This document shows, in pieces, positions 1 through 12,831 of a DNA stretch of 64,000 nt; the first letter of the stretch is position 1, and the number at the start of each line of letters is the position of its first letter. The DNA is taken from NCBI GenBank assembly GCA_028554755.1, contig JAPTOF010000005.1, forward strand, positions 8,317,501-8,381,500. The letters run 5' to 3'. The notes beneath the pieces were generated by a model. That model had not been told where the DNA came from. It ran no database searches and saw nothing but the letters and a program-made list of their open reading frames with translations. The DNA is from Cordia subcordata (taxonomy: Eukaryota > Streptophyta > Magnoliopsida > Boraginales > Cordiaceae). The position numbers and the translations under genes were made by a program.

Positions 1-2391
1 TTATAGCTTGCTTGGGATTGTTTATTTTCTTATTTTTATGCAATTACAGTAAAAAAAATATGTGAGATATTCTTTTTATTGTAACTGTTTAAAAGCAGTA
101 AAATTAGTGCTTCCAAACAGCCAGCCACTTATTAGGTATACTATTTTTCTTTCAAATTGAACAGGAACTTTTTCTTTTATTTTTTGGTCTCATCTCCAAT
201 TCAATTCTTCCACTACCCATGAGATTTGAATTCATATTATCATTGTGGTAAAAAGTAATTTTAACAACTTAAATTGCTCTTGTTACTACAGTCAAGATCT
301 TCTTATATTAACCATTTACTTATATATATAATATAAAACCATTCAATTATTTATAAAAAATACTTAAAATTGGCAATACCCAAGCCAAAAAAACAAAAAG
401 TGGAGCCCACCATGTGTGTGAGGGGTGGTGGAGGTGATTACTAGTTTTAAGAATTTCCCATTATTTATACACTGAAAAGTGCTAGAATATTGTTGCAAAT
501 GTGGACACATAGCAACATATTGTGCAATTCAAGTTTAAAGGAAAGCGTTTGGTTGCTTCCATATTTCTTTGTGTATAATTCCTCTTCAATCTCCTGTCAC
601 TCTCTCAAAAGAGCCAAGAAGGATCTTTTCATATGAATTACTTTCTTATAGTAATATAAAAAGATTTTTAATTATTTGTATACACATAATTTCATTTTAG
701 GAGTTGCAGCGTCTATTAATCCCTACATACATCCACCCTCAGGTCTTGGCAAACATAGTTTAATGCTTAATGATGTGTTTGTTATATACTTATTTAAAAT
801 CTTAAATTTGAAAAGTATATAAAATAATATGTTTTTCAAATTTAAAATTTTAGGTAAGGATATAACAAATACACCATTAATCTAAGCATCTACAAGACAT
901 ATCTACACCAAATGTTTATATATTTTCGTGGAAATTAAATATGGGGAACATAATTGAGAAAATACTATGGAATGACCTTATTTTATCCTTTGCAAATGCA
1001 ACGGTGTTCTGACCGTGAGTACTCTAAATTTTCAATTGAACCATTAAACATTGAACTACAGCTCTCTCTACTCTCTTTAATATATTTCAACTTGAAAGTG
1101 ATAATTTTGTTGGTCTCACGAAATAATGGCTCCTACTTCAATATCAAAATAAAAGCGTCGAACCACCCCCTCTCTACCTTTGTGTGTGAAGGACCATACT
1201 ATTCTATGTTCAGTTAATAAATAAATTAAGTAGACATGTTTTTATTAGGTTAAATTTATATTTCATCTAGAATGTGATAATTTTCTTGGATGATATTACT
1301 TTTCAGGTCTTATCTTTTGTGCTATACTTTCATTCACAGGATCTATGCATATGTTGCATACAGTTCTTCTTGCCAATTGCTCTTACTCCTGTTCTTATTC
1401 TTAGTTTCAGAAGTGATAGGGTGGTTTTTGCTATCACTTGTTCAAGCCTATGGCCTAAAGGGTTCGTTCCCTTTTTTTGCATGTTTAGACTATTTAAGTT
1501 TCCAATCTCTTGGGTCCAACCTTTGTCCAGGGATATGAATCCTGTTAGACTCATGTCTATGTTCTATGTTTTTTGTTGTTGTGGTGATGTCGCACATGTA
1601 GTCTTTTTTGTAGGTTTTTCTTTTAAAATCCTTTTAGTGAGTCAGTTGTATTTGCAACTTTGGTGGTTATTTTAGACGATGGTGATACAAAGGTGTTTTC
1701 AGTTGTTGATGGGAATGGCTTGTTTTTTAACACCTGTGAAGGTGGTTGCTGGTGATAATGTAATTGTCATGTTAGGTTTTCTATCTAGTTGTTTGCTTGC
1801 TGAAGAGTTAGTCTATACACAAATTTTGTTTGAATGTGATGCAGTTGTGGTATTTGATGAAGCATCTAAGAGAGCAACACATTATGCTTGAACCCTGGAA
1901 TTCTTTGTTTGTGAAATCTGGCAGTGCCTGCGACGAAATCCTTTATTTACGTTTTCTTCAATAATTCCGCAAAATAATTTACTAATAGATTGTCGAAAGG
2001 TGTTAGGAAAGATGAATTGTCTGGTATTTGAGATTTACTGTGGCCCTTGGAGTGCCTTCTCTTTGATGATTTTCGTTCTAATTTTGTAATGTGACTTTGT
2101 TTTATAACAACATCACCGTTTATTTTTGACGAAAAAAATTAGCACCAGTTTTGCAATTTATATTACGCGTTCTCTTGACATTTTTGTTGATCAAATTTGC
2201 TCTTGTCCTAAAGACAAAAGATTGCCTTTGCAAAAAAATTTGACATGTAAGACAAAAGAGAACGTGTTGTGGAAAATAATTGAGCAACAAGAAGTTTTTC
2301 ATTTTTCTTTTCCTTAATTCCACCCTTAATTTAACTCGCGCTTCTCATGATATACGAAGCCAGATCATTATTCCTCACAAAGTAATAATAA
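1..2391. other. Intergenic AT-rich DNA, no convincing gene
   Basis: No conserved protein or RNA gene is recognisable. Short open frames at about 954-1217 and 1274-1891 have hydrophobic, low-complexity translations. The 1680-2090 part reads weakly like the RNase H-like tail of a plant retroelement (an acidic 'ECDA' stretch around 1830-1845), but it is too short and broken to annotate as such. The rest is AT-rich spacer. Confidence 0.5.
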
Positions 2392-2589
2392 AGGCCCATT
2401 TAGGTTGATTGTTTTTCAGTAAAATACATTTTTTTATAATAAGTATTAAAATTATTTTTTTTTAAGTTGAAATTATAAAAAAAAAGTATAAATTCATCTT
2501 TTTTCAAAAATAAAAAATTTAGTTTCTTTTATTTTTTTACAAAAATTATAAAAAAAACAATATTTGAAAAATCAATTCAAACCAACCCT
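2392..2589. mobile_element. MITE, family A (TIR like GGCCTRTTTGGATTGA)
   Basis: About 200 bp, bounded by imperfect inverted termini: AGGCCCATTTAGGTTGATT on the left, and on the right a sequence whose reverse complement is AGGGTTGGTTTGAATTG. The interior is non-coding runs of A and T. It is one of at least seven related copies in this window (also near 3.3, 6.8, 21.2, 24.9, 26.5, 37.7 and 62.9 kb). No transposase is encoded. Confidence 0.65.
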
Positions 2590-2955
2590 AAATTGATTGG
2601 ATGGGTGATTAGGCTTGATGCTCGGCTACTCGCGTACGCAGAGGCGATTGATGAGTGTGGACCCCAACGTTGGCGCCATTTTTGGCACCCCACGCCATTG
2701 CGTTTAGCCACAAATCTTCGAAGTGATGCCGTGATTTACTCCTCCCATGTGATATGCCTTGACACCATCATCTGATCTTTTGCACATGTGCTTGGCTTGG
2801 GCCCACAAACCTGTGCATACACTGAGAGATTTTATTTCTTTCTATTTTTGACCAAAAACAGACAGAATTGTGCGTAGCATTTCACGTTGATACTTTGACA
2901 AATTAGTTACTGGTTTTTTTTTTAAAAAAGTTAAATTAATAATTTAAATTTAGAA

Positions 2956-4166
2956 TAAATTATTCTAGAGGTCACTAACTTATTCAATTAGCCTTGTTTT
3001 GATTATCGAACTATTTTTGGTTTTAAAAAAATTATTGTTTTATAAAATAGTCTTATTTAAGCCATTTCATTAAAAACATTAACAAATTGTGATAAAAATA
3101 TAAATACTTAAAAATGAAGTAACTTGAGTATTTTTTTTAGATTTTTAATTAATTTCATCTCCTTTTATTTCTATCTATTTATTCTTTTTTTTCCCTCTCT
3201 TTCTCTCCCTTTTTTCTCTTTCATTTTTGCTTAGTTTACTTCTCATAATTGGATAAATGGTTCATACCCATTCAGGGCCTATTTGGATTGACTTTTTTTC
3301 AAGAAAAAGTATTTTTTTCCTGAAAAAGTTACATTAAATTTGCAATAACTATTTGATTTGACTTTCAAAAAAGCTGAAACTATGAAAAAAAAACTCAAAT
3401 ACATCTTTTTTTAGAAGCCAAAATTTTTAAATTCTTAAAAAAAATTAATTTTCAAAAATTGTTAAAAAAAGTACATTTGAAAAAAGTCAATCCAAACGAG
3501 CCCTAAATCTTTCTACTGAAATACCATACGGATCCAAATTCTCTAATTTGGGGTGGTTTTTTTTTTTTTTGGGGGGGGGTGGGGGGGTCCTTATCTTGAT
3601 CAAGAACCAAAGATTGTACAAGTAAGTGCAACATGTTGCACATAAGAGAATTGATTTAAAAAAGTTGCCACTTCGTCATCTGAATCCGATCTACAATGTG
3701 CAACCGTTTATTCAACTTGATTATCAGATTCAGATGATAATAAATTAATAAATATTATCAACCGTTTATTCAACTTGAATCCCTATGATAATCAATGTAT
3801 TGTTATTAAATAAAAAATTTAGGACAAAAATTATAATTTATTATCTTATGAAAGCAAGAAAGTAAAATAAGTAAATATAGAAAGAGAAAAAAGAGAGAAA
3901 AGATTAGAAGGGGAAAAAAAAGAAAAAAAAGAGATAAAAATAAAAAGAGATTGAAGATTAATTAAAAAGAAAAAGAAAAAAAATACTCAAGTCACTTAAT
4001 TTTTAAGTTTTTATGTTTCCACCACAATTTGTTTAGTGTTTTTAATGGAATGGCTTAAATGAGACAATTTAAAAAAAAAAAAACTAATGGTCATTTTGAA
4101 ATAAAAAATAGTTCAATGATCAAAATAGGACTAAGTGAATAGTTTGGTGACTTCAAAGATAATTTA
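2956..4166. mobile_element. Foldback element with arms of about 250-300 bp
   Basis: The left arm (about 2956-3240) and right arm (about 3845-4166) are inverted copies. The left starts TAAATTATTCTAGAGGTCAC and the right end reverse-complements to TAAATTATCTTTGAAGTCAC. Both arms carry the 'saccaaacta / cttatttaagccatttcattaa' type sequence and a pyrimidine- or purine-rich inner end. A family A MITE (3274-3505) lies inside the loop, so it inserted later. No coding capacity. The structure resembles non-autonomous Mutator/foldback elements, but no clear target duplication was found. Confidence 0.65.
3274..3505. mobile_element. MITE, family A, nested in foldback
   Basis: About 232 bp with strong inverted termini: AGGGCCTATTTGGATTGACT on the left, and a right end whose reverse complement is AGGGCTCGTTTGGATTGACT. 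It is the best-preserved copy of the family for TIR comparison and the same length as the copy at 24895. A T-run and G-run (about 3550-3587) follow it. Confidence 0.8.
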
Positions 4167-6814
4167 CCTTTTATTATTTGAATTAGTAGATTTGAGGTTT
4201 ATCCTATGATTTTTTTTTTTAAATTATGACTTCTGGATTAAAATTTTTTTACTTTGAAGTGTCTGATTGTCAACAATAAATAAAACACAAGATGCAAAAA
4301 ACGTAACTATTCCCAACTATTATACCAAAGATCAAATAGTCAAGATTCAAGTGGTATATTCCTCACGAGATTTTATGTGTTTCGTTCCTTTTGGCCTCTC
4401 GTTTTCTCTTATTTCTTTCTCTCCCCCACTACTTCGTCTACTACCTTTACTGTCGCCACTCTCCACCGTCACAACCACTTTTCATGCAACTTCAACTGCC
4501 TTTTATTTATTTCTCGCAAATGTTAAATATATATAGAAGATCTTACAAGAAATAATTAACAAAGACGGCAAGAGAAGAAAACAAATAGCAGCTACGAACA
4601 TAATGCATAGGATGTCTAATGACAGTTCCAAAGCTACAATAAAAGAATTGTGAACATTTTATTAAACTTGTGGATATTTTATAAAAAGATATTATAAGAT
4701 CTCTGAATATACAAATGTATAATTTGTGAACAAATAATATAAAAGTTGCAAACACATAGCATAACATATAACATAAAGCTCGTGAATATTAATTTGTAAA
4801 CCTACATTATAGAGCTAGTAAACATATGATATAAAACTTATAAACATATAATATAAATTTTGTGAACATAGAGTGTAACAAGTGAATTAATATATTAGTA
4901 AAACTTGTGAAGATTCAATAATGAATGTATAGTATAAAACTTTAAATATAACTTCCAATGTAATAATAGTTTTAATTTAATGTCATCTTTCTTTCTTTAT
5001 GCAATTAAAAGAGAATGTTTCATTTCAATCTATCCTTCTTTATGCAAATAAAAGTAGGCAAATGGGAGGTGATGTTCTACTTATATATCCTTCTTTGTGC
5101 AAAAGGAATCTGAATTGCAAATGAACTCTTTAAAACTTGATTCGTATCATAGCCAACTAAAGTGAGTATATAGTTGTCTCTCTTTATGTACACAATCACT
5201 TAGAATTTATTATTAGTTTGGAGACAAAATAAAAAAAAATCAAAAGTTCATCTTTAGAACACGTTTTCTCTTTGTCGTTTTATGCAATTTTCAGCAAATG
5301 CTCAATTTTGAAATTTCAAAATTTGAATTCCATTCTTCTAAACTCTAGAAGTATAATATCTGCTTGGTAAGGTTGGGTCACTTTAGATTTGAATAACATT
5401 GGAATTTTCTGACAAAAAAAAAAGAAAAATAAATATTGGAAATTGTAAAGTTCGCCAATCTAGACCAAAGGTTCAAGTACCCGTGTACAATGGGCAAGAT
5501 AAAAAGATAATGCTATAAAAATATACGTCATTTAGAATATAATCTTCTGCAAGTGTATATCTGCACCGATTTTCTTTTTCTTTTTTCCTTTTTTTCGAAA
5601 AAGAGGTTTCATTAATGAAAAGGAACGTCGAGAAATCCCAGACCGGGAAAGGTCCAGACTTACAATAGTTTGGAGAACCTAAGGTATATCACTCATTCAA
5701 TCCAAAGACAACAAAAAAAGTCTAATTTAATTTATTTGCTATTCGTTTAATAAAGGTCAAACTAATTGATGGATCACTATCCCCCATGGCGGAGCCACAT
5801 TTGCGTGAGGGAGTACACAAGCATCCCCTGGATTTTTTGGAAAAAATAAAGATGTTACTATTTTTTTTTTTTTTATGTTACAATAAGAGGTCAAATATAA
5901 GGTGCACCCCCTAATGATGAGAATACGCCCTTTCATGATTGTATCGAGAGAATTATAATTATTATTTTTACTTTTTATTTGAAGAAAAACAAAATTCAGA
6001 AAAAAAGTACTTGTAATTTGTTGTCTTATAAAAAACAAGAAACAAAAGCAAAAATAAAAAGAGATAAAAAAGAGAGAAGAGAGGAGGTTAAAAAAAGAAA
6101 ATAGCACAATAAAAGATTGAATGATCACTTTTACAAAGAAAAATGCTTTTTGTAACTTCGATATTAAATTGAATACTCAATTTTTCCAAAATATGAGTTG
6201 GAGGATTATTATAAAGCATAGTTCTATTTATACCATACTTATATATTGCTAAATAAGTGGTAATCATTTCATTCTCATATCAAAAATATGTATAAGATAT
6301 GATCACTTTGTAAATATCAAAACTCGAAACCTGTTAAATATAGATGTTAGGTCCTAAATATTAGATAAATTTCTATTTGGGACATTGTCTTAATCTTTCC
6401 CTAGTAAGCATTTTGATTCGAACATACTTTGCGATCTTATTAGTTAATTGCTCGTCAGTGATAACTCCAGTATTGTGCAATCTTGAGTTTTGTTATTTAA
6501 ATTATTTTGTGTATTAAAATATCGTTGTTATATTAATTATTATATATTTTTATAAATAATTTTTTAAATTTTAGTAAAAAAATTTATGTGGAAATATGAT
6601 TCCGAGACCACGGGTTCTGACTCTGCCACTATGCTAGTAGCTACGATTCACTTCTGCAATACAGTCGATTCTCCAGTTGCCATCAATTATCTATTGTCCG
6701 AATATCCAAACAATTTTATCATGGGGGGCTTATCGCTTTGGATACCTTATCTCGCTATCGAAATTGAAAAACGTTACAAGCAAGCGAACCAGGACAAAGG
6801 TGACAATCTGGTTT
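4167..6814. other. Intergenic DNA with a possible LINE tail
   Basis: No gene is supported. At about 5568-5690 there is a T-rich tract followed by a reverse-complement 'TTTTCATTAATGAAACC' motif. This is the usual look of the poly(A) 3' end of a plant non-LTR retroelement lying on the minus strand. The short open frames (4267-4536, 4543-4767, 5757-6128, 6586-6831) have no recognisable domains. Confidence 0.45.
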
Positions 6815-7013
6815 GGGCTCGTTTGAATTAGTTTTTTTAAAGTATTTTTTTATAATTTTTTAAAAAATATTATTTTAAAAAGTCAAAATTTTTTATTTTT
6901 GAAAAATTTGAATTTAAAAGTTTCTTTTTTTTTTAAATTCAAATATTTATTAAAAAATATGATTTTCTCAAAAAAAATAATTTTTTCATGAAAATAACTC
7001 AATCCAAACAGGC
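6815..7013. mobile_element. MITE, family A
   Basis: About 200 bp. It begins GGGCTCGTTTGAATTAGTTT and ends with a sequence whose reverse complement is AGCCTGTTTGGATTGAG. The AT-rich core has the alternating A/T runs of the other copies. Confidence 0.7.
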
Positions 7014-7029
7014 TGCCTTTTATCTCTAA

Positions 7030-7483
7030 CCCCTTGTTTGGATAGGGGGGAATGGAAGGAAAGGAAAAGATTTGGAGGGATTCTTGAATCCTTTTCTCTG
7101 TTTGGGATGGAGGGTTATGGAAGAAGAGGGATATGGAAGGATATAATTTATCACTCCAAATCTTTTAAAATGAATCCTTCCAATTTGGGAGGAAAGGGAG
7201 GGAAAGGAAAAAATTTTCTTGCAATGACTTTTTTATCCTTCTTCTCATGTTTAAATATAAAATTATATAAGGACATAAAAGTCTATTTTAACATAAAATT
7301 TAATCATTTCCTTCCATTTCCTTCCCAATCCAAACAAGAGAAATCCACAATCCTTTACTATTCTTTCCTTTGTAAAAATTTTTTAATGCAAACAAGAATT
7401 AATCATTTTCTCTCCTTTCCTTTATAATACTTTCCTTTCCTTTCCTTTATTAAACTTTCCCCTCCGAATCCAAACATAGTGTA
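7030..7483. mobile_element. MITE, family B copy 1
   Basis: About 450 bp with inverted ends: CCCTTGTTTGGATAGGGGGG on the left, and a right end that reverse-complements to ACTATGTTTGGATTCGGAGG. The interior is rich in GGAAAGG on the left and CCTTTCC on the right, so much of the element can fold on itself. A second member of the family follows within a few bases. The open frame at 7038-7427 lies inside and is not a gene. Confidence 0.7.
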
Positions 7484-7484
7484 A

Positions 7485-7937
7485 ACGCTATGCTTGGATT
7501 GAGGGGAATGGGGGGAAGAGAATGGTTTGGGAAGGATTTACAAATCCTTTCCCTTTTTTGGGATGAAAGGATTTGAAGAGATGGGGCTTATAGTGGATTA
7601 GACCAATCCTCTCATTTCCTTTAATATTGATCCACCCAAATTGGAAGGAAATAGAGGGAGAGGATTTTTTTTTTATTGTAATGACTTTTTTTATCATTTA
7701 TTTTATGTTTAAACATAAAAGTAATAAGGGTATAAATGTTTATTTAAATATAAAATTTATCCCTTCCTTCCATTGCTTTTCAATTCAAATAAAAGAAAAT
7801 TACAATCCTTTATAAACTTCTCCTTCACAAATTTTTTTCAATCTAAACAAAAATTAATTATTTTTCTCTCTTTTCCTTTATAATTCCTTCCTTTTCTTTC
7901 CTTTATTAAACTCCCTCCCTTGAATCCAAACACAGGG
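7485..7937. mobile_element. MITE, family B copy 2
   Basis: About 450 bp, head-to-tail with copy 1 and of the same design. It starts GCTATGCTTGGATTGAGGGG and ends in a sequence whose reverse complement is CCCTGTGTTTGGATTCAAGG. The two copies share internal stretches (for example the GGATTTG and 'AAACATAAA' regions) but have diverged substantially. Confidence 0.7.
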
Positions 7938-8036
7938 TAAATGACCCTTAATAGCTTCATGCTTTCTTTGGATCCGGATCCATGCATTTTCTATGCAAGG
8001 AAAATATTTTAAATCAGTATTCAGATGCAAGAGATT

Positions 8037-8207
8037 TAGAATTTGTTTAGATTGATTTTTCAAAAATTAAAATTTTTAATTTTGAAAAAAATTAAGTTTA
8101 AGGTTTCTTTAGAAATTTTTTTTTTTAAATTAAGCTAAATACTTAAAATAAAAAGATCATATTATTTTTTAGATTTTTTTAATAAAAAAGATCAAATCAA
8201 AGGACCC
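8037..8207. mobile_element. Degenerate family A MITE
   Basis: About 170 bp starting TTTGTTTAGATTGATTTTTC and ending near AAATCAAAGGACCC. The termini are weak inverted matches to the family A ends, and the core is A/T runs. Treat as a decayed copy. Confidence 0.4.
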
Positions 8208-9333
8208 GTATATATGTGAACGATGTGACTGATAAGAAGTGTTTTGCTTCCTCCAGGAGTTGGAATATAAAGGTGATAACAGGAAAAGAGATGGACAAGA
8301 TAGATGGAATTTCACCCTCGATATGCAAAAGTGGTCGTTTAATCATTTGGGATGAGGAAATAATGGCCTGCACCCTTGTATATTTGAATGTTGCATGCCT
8401 TTCCTTCTAAGATATATATTCTCCTAAAGTTTGACCATTCGATTTCTTTAAAAGATTATCATATTTTGAAATGACGATTAAGGAAATTCTTCGGTCCGAC
8501 GAGACAACGACCACCCAATTGTTCCTTTCACACACTAAGTTAAAAATCCATGCAAGGCCTCCTATTTCATCATAGGGTGGTGGTTGGATGGACCGGTTTT
8601 AAATGTTTTTCGATGATTAAACAACCTTAATAAGTCATTTGCTAAATTTGGATGCTTCGTGCTCACGTCTACCTTTTTTCTAAACCCCCACCTCTAATTT
8701 TATCTCACACCTTTGATGACATTCGAACCCGAATCATCATTTTTAAATAATAATTTTAACTACTTGAGTTATCCTTATATAATTCTAAGCTCATGCTGTC
8801 TCAAGATCGTAACAAGAACTCTATATACTAATAAGCTACTAAGCTTTTTGAAGAGAATATTAACGTTAGTTTGCACTTAATGAGCAGCTTTCCCTTGCCG
8901 ACCATTGGCAGGCGGCAGGACCTTGCTTTTGACTAGGTAGTATCTAGGGCATTATTAATAGCATAATTTAGTAATCAAATGAACACTGTGCAGCTTGAGA
9001 ATGATACAGCTAGTTTCCTCTTCAAAGCGACTTTAAGAAACTGCCCCTATGATGTAAAGGCATCCAAGGCCCTTCACCCTTCAAGACTTTACACACTGGC
9101 TGAAGGAGTTAAAGGGTGTTTGGTTGGGTTTTTACATTGATAAATTTTACTCAGAATTTAATTTAAATTAGTATAAGTGTTTATTTTAATTTAAATAGTA
9201 TTTTTTGTTAAATGATTTTAAACAGAAAAGAAAGAACTATCTACCTCCAACTTTTGTTTTTGTGACTTTCATAAGTACTTTGAAAAAAAAACAAATTAGT
9301 CTCTTAATATTTATTGCTATAGTTTATTCAATA
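8208..9333. other. Intergenic DNA left of the copia element
   Basis: No gene is seen. About 9215-9300 matches about 15165-15265 as a diverged direct repeat (both contain 'ATTTTAA-CA-AAAA-AAAGAACTATC' type sequence and then a 'TAAGTA-TTTGAAAA' motif), showing an older repeat on both sides of the copia insertion. The short frame at 8216-8410 has no recognisable domain. Confidence 0.45.
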
Positions 9334-9665
9334 TGTTGGGGAAAAACATGCAAATACGAAAAATATGAGAAGAAATAACGGACACAAGAATTACGTGGTT
9401 CGGCTTTAAAGCCTACGTCCACGGACAGCAGAGAATAATTCTACTATTGATCACGAATGCTACAAGGCTCTCACTTTGGTTTCTCTCTCACACATAACAT
9501 AATGAGTATTGCCACATATTTATAGTGCAAAAGTTTCCTAAACCTATTAAGCAAAAAAGACAACTAATTAATTATGTGCTACAAAAAGTAACAAGCGAAT
9601 AAGGTAATATGCTAACAAGGAAATCTGATATTCTTGTTGCCCAAGAATACGGGCCACATTCAACA
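9334..9665 (-). repeat. 3' LTR of the copia element
   Basis: 332 bp, bounded on the plus strand by TGTTGGGG and ATTCAACA, so in element orientation it runs TGTTGAAT...CCCCAACA. It pairs with 14556-14888. Confidence 0.95.
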
Positions 9666-9678
9666 AATCTCCACCTTG
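9666..9678 (-). other. Polypurine tract of the copia element
   Basis: On the minus strand this reads CAAGGTGGAGATT immediately before the 3' LTR start TGTTG. This is the usual position and composition of the plus-strand priming site. Confidence 0.8.
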
Positions 9679-9736
9679 GCACGTATTCGCTCCAATCAAT
9701 ACACCATCATCCCTGCAGCCAACTGTCCCTAAGGGC

Positions 9737-11263
9737 TCAATGCTCTGCACCGCAAATAGCAACCAAGTCCAAGCAATGCTTGAACTTGCTGACTGGAACC
9801 ACCTTAGTCATCATATCTGCTGGATTCTCATGGGTAGATATCTTTTGCACCGATATGATCTCTTGTAATATAACATCTCTGATAAAGTGATATCTAACGT
9901 CAATGTGCTTAGTCCTCTCATGATACATCTGATTCTTTGTCAGATGGATTGTACTCTGGCTATCACAAAAAACTGTACTTGTATCTTGCTGCAGTCCAAG
10001 ATCACGAACCAGGCCTTGTAATCACATGGCCTCCTTCACAGCTTCTGCAATTGCCATGTACTCCGCTTCAGTAGTCGACAATGCCACAGTAGACTATAAT
10101 GTCACTTTCCAACTGATAGCACATCCAGAGAGAGTAAACACGTAACCCGTCAGAGATCTTCTCTTATCAAGGTCACCCGCAAAGTCTGAATCACAATAAC
10201 CCACCAACCTCGCGCTATCTCCAGTCATCTTGCTAAATAGCAAACTTACATTCGCAATGTCACGCAAATATCTCATTATCCATTTCACCGCTTCCCAGTG
10301 TGTTTTCCCAGGCGATGCCATATACCTACTCACAACACTAACTGCATGTGAAATGTCAGGACGAGTGCACACCATAGCATACATCAAGCTACCAACAGCA
10401 CTCGAGTATGGAACACGAGACATATACTCCACCTCCTTCTCGATTTTAGGTGACAAATCTGCAGACAACTTGAAATGAGCAGCAAGCGGCACACTCACAG
10501 GCTTAGCTTTAAGCATCCCGAAACGCTCTAGCACCTTCTCAATATAACTCTGTTGAGACAAGAACAGCTTCCCAGCGTTTCTATCTCTGTGAATCTCTAT
10601 GTCAAAAATCTTCTTTGCTACTCCAAGATCCTTCATCTCAAACTTATCACCTAGCTGCTTCTTTAATTCGTCGATTGCAGACATGCTTTTAGCAGCAATA
10701 AGCATATCATCGACATACAATAACAAGTACACAAATGAACCATCTAGAAGCCTTTTGAGATACACACAGCTGTCATAGGCACTCTTTGTGTATCCAGCAC
10801 TTACCATGAATGTGTCAAATCTCTTATACCATTGCCGAGGTGATTGTTTCAACCCATACAAGGACTTCTTCAGTTTGCAAATATGGTTCTTCTTACTGGG
10901 AACTACATACCCTTCCGGTTGACTCATATAAATTTGCTCTTCAAGATCACCATGCAAAAACGCCGTTTTCATATTTAGCTGCTCAAGCTCTAAGTCATGA
11001 AGAGCAACGAAGGCAAGTAAAACCCTGATGAAACTATGCTTCACAACCGGAGAGAACACTTCGTTGAAGTCAACACCCTCCCTTTGTGTATAGCTTTTTG
11101 CCACCAACCGTGCCTTGTATCGAGGACCTTCAACCCTTGGAGTACCTTCCTTTTTCTTGTAAACCCATTTGCAACAGACAATTCGCTGTCCCTTAGGCAA
11201 TTCAACAAGCTCCCATATTTGATTCTTATGAAGAGACTCAATCTCTTCACTCATGGCACCCAT
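9737..11263 (-). pseudogene. copia reverse transcriptase and RNase H (broken)
   Basis: The 389-residue frame at 10094-11263 holds a nearly complete copia RT: the N-terminal 'WELVELPKG' and 'CKWVYKKK' motifs, the first catalytic block 'LNMKTAFLHGDLEEQIYM' (residues 96-113) and the second catalytic block YVDD (residues 183-186). The canonical first block has LD; here it is LN, so the catalytic Asp is replaced by Asn at residue 97. The RT frame stops after 'CAISWKVTL'. RNase H continues in the same frame after the stop (ADMMTK and '[14 protein letters not shown]' at 9737-9928). The enzyme would have copied element RNA in cytoplasmic particles. The stops and the Asp loss make it inactive. Confidence 0.93.
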
Positions 11264-11401
11264 CCACTGAGCATAATCTTTCCCAGATATGGCCTCTTTA
11301 TATGAATTCGGCTCATGTCCTTCAATTGTTTCGGCAACAGTCAGAGCATAAGCAACAAGATCAGCGTATCCGTACCTTTAAGGCTCTTTAATCTGTCTTC
11401 T

Positions 11402-12724
11402 TTATCGGCCAGTGGCAATGCTGTACTTCTGTTGTTCAGGCACATTTTGATCATGCACCTCAGTTGGTTGAGTCAACTGAATTTGACTGCTAGTATTGCT
11501 AGATGGAACATTTGGAACATCAGCAAATACGTCCACTTGTTCTTTGACACCGTAGTCTAAACCAGCTACCGCTTTCTCCTTTTCTTGGTCTAATAAAGCA
11601 GACTCATTGAATATGACATCCCTGCTGATGAGGAAACCTGGAGACTTTGGATTTGTGCACCACAACCTGTAACCTTTCCTCTCGGACGCATAGCCTAGAA
11701 ATATGCATTTCTTTGCCCTCGGCTCCAACTTGCCATCCTTCACGTCAGCGTATGCAGGGCAACCGAACACCCTCAATCGAGAGTAGTCAGCAGGCTTACT
11801 AGACCATAAGTCAAAAGGAGTTTTCAATTCAGTAGCTTTGGATGGAGACCTATTCACCAAGTAGCATCTTTGTATTGGCGGCTTGACCCAAAAGTCTTGA
11901 CTCAAACCAGTTGGGAGAGCATACAACGAGCTCTCTCCACGAGTTCTATTCATGCGTTACGCAACTCCATTACATTGTGGTGTCCTTACACATGTGCGGT
12001 GTCTCACAATGCCATGTTTCTGCAGAACTCATCAAACTCTTTATTGCAATATTCCAACCCATTATCGGTCCTAAGACGCTTAATCATTTACGATGCGCTT
12101 CTCAATCAACGTCTTCCACTCGACAAATGTTGGAAACGCCTCATCTTTAGTTTTCAAGAAGTATACCCACACCATCCGAGAGTATGCATCAATGAAAGTG
12201 ATGTAATACCTGGCACCTTTCTTAGAAGGAACTTTATTAAGACCCCAAAGATCATAATGAATATAATCAAGTGTATCTTTGGTGTTCTGCTGCCCTTTGC
12301 TGAACTTCACCCTAGTTTGCTTTCCAAAGACACAATGCTCGCAGAATTCAAGCTTTCCAATTCTTTGTCTACAAAGCAAATCCCTCTTGCTCAGCTCGGT
12401 CAGTCCCCTCTTGCTCATATGGCCCAACCTTTTGTGTCACAACTGCGTAGTGTCATTATCACTCTCCTCGGATGTAATAGCTGTAACACCTGTAACTGTA
12501 CTACCTTGAAGGACATATAGGCCGCCAGTCAAGTTCCCTTTCAAGAGCACAATTGCACCTTTGGTCACCTTTAAGACACCATTCTCACTTTGGAATTTGT
12601 ATCCATGAGAATCCAAACGCCCAAGAGAAATCAAATTTTTCTTCAGCTTCGGTACATGCCAACACTCGAGAGATCTTGTAATACCATCAAACATCTTGAT
12701 ATTTACGATGCCCATTCCCTCCAC
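11402..12724 (-). pseudogene. copia protease end and integrase (broken)
   Basis: Three pieces in one reading frame are separated by stops. 12437-12724 has the C-terminal protease/pre-integrase region ('ECWHVPKLKKNLISLGRL'). 12080-12427 has the zinc-binding pre-integrase Cys pair (FCEHCVFGK) and the start of the integrase core ('YDLWG', '[15 protein letters not shown]'). 11402-11953 has the integrase C-terminal part (PFDLWSSKPADYSRLRVFG, then CIFLGY). The stretch between 11953 and 12080, where the rest of the DDE core belongs, contains stops. Not functional. Confidence 0.9.
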
Positions 12725-12831
12725 CTCAACGAAAGATCATTGCCTAGAAAGACTTTCCCTTCTCTTTTGGAATAAGAAGAGAACCAGTCGCATCTAGGAC
12801 ACATATGGAACGTTGCACCAGTATCAAGAAT

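Noticed and set aside
1274..1891. RNase H-like retroelement tail
   Set aside because: Only a short acidic motif fits; no supporting RT nearby.
10230..12520. Several plus-strand open frames of 70-216 codons
   Set aside because: They are shadows antisense to the copia pol region, with no domains of their own.
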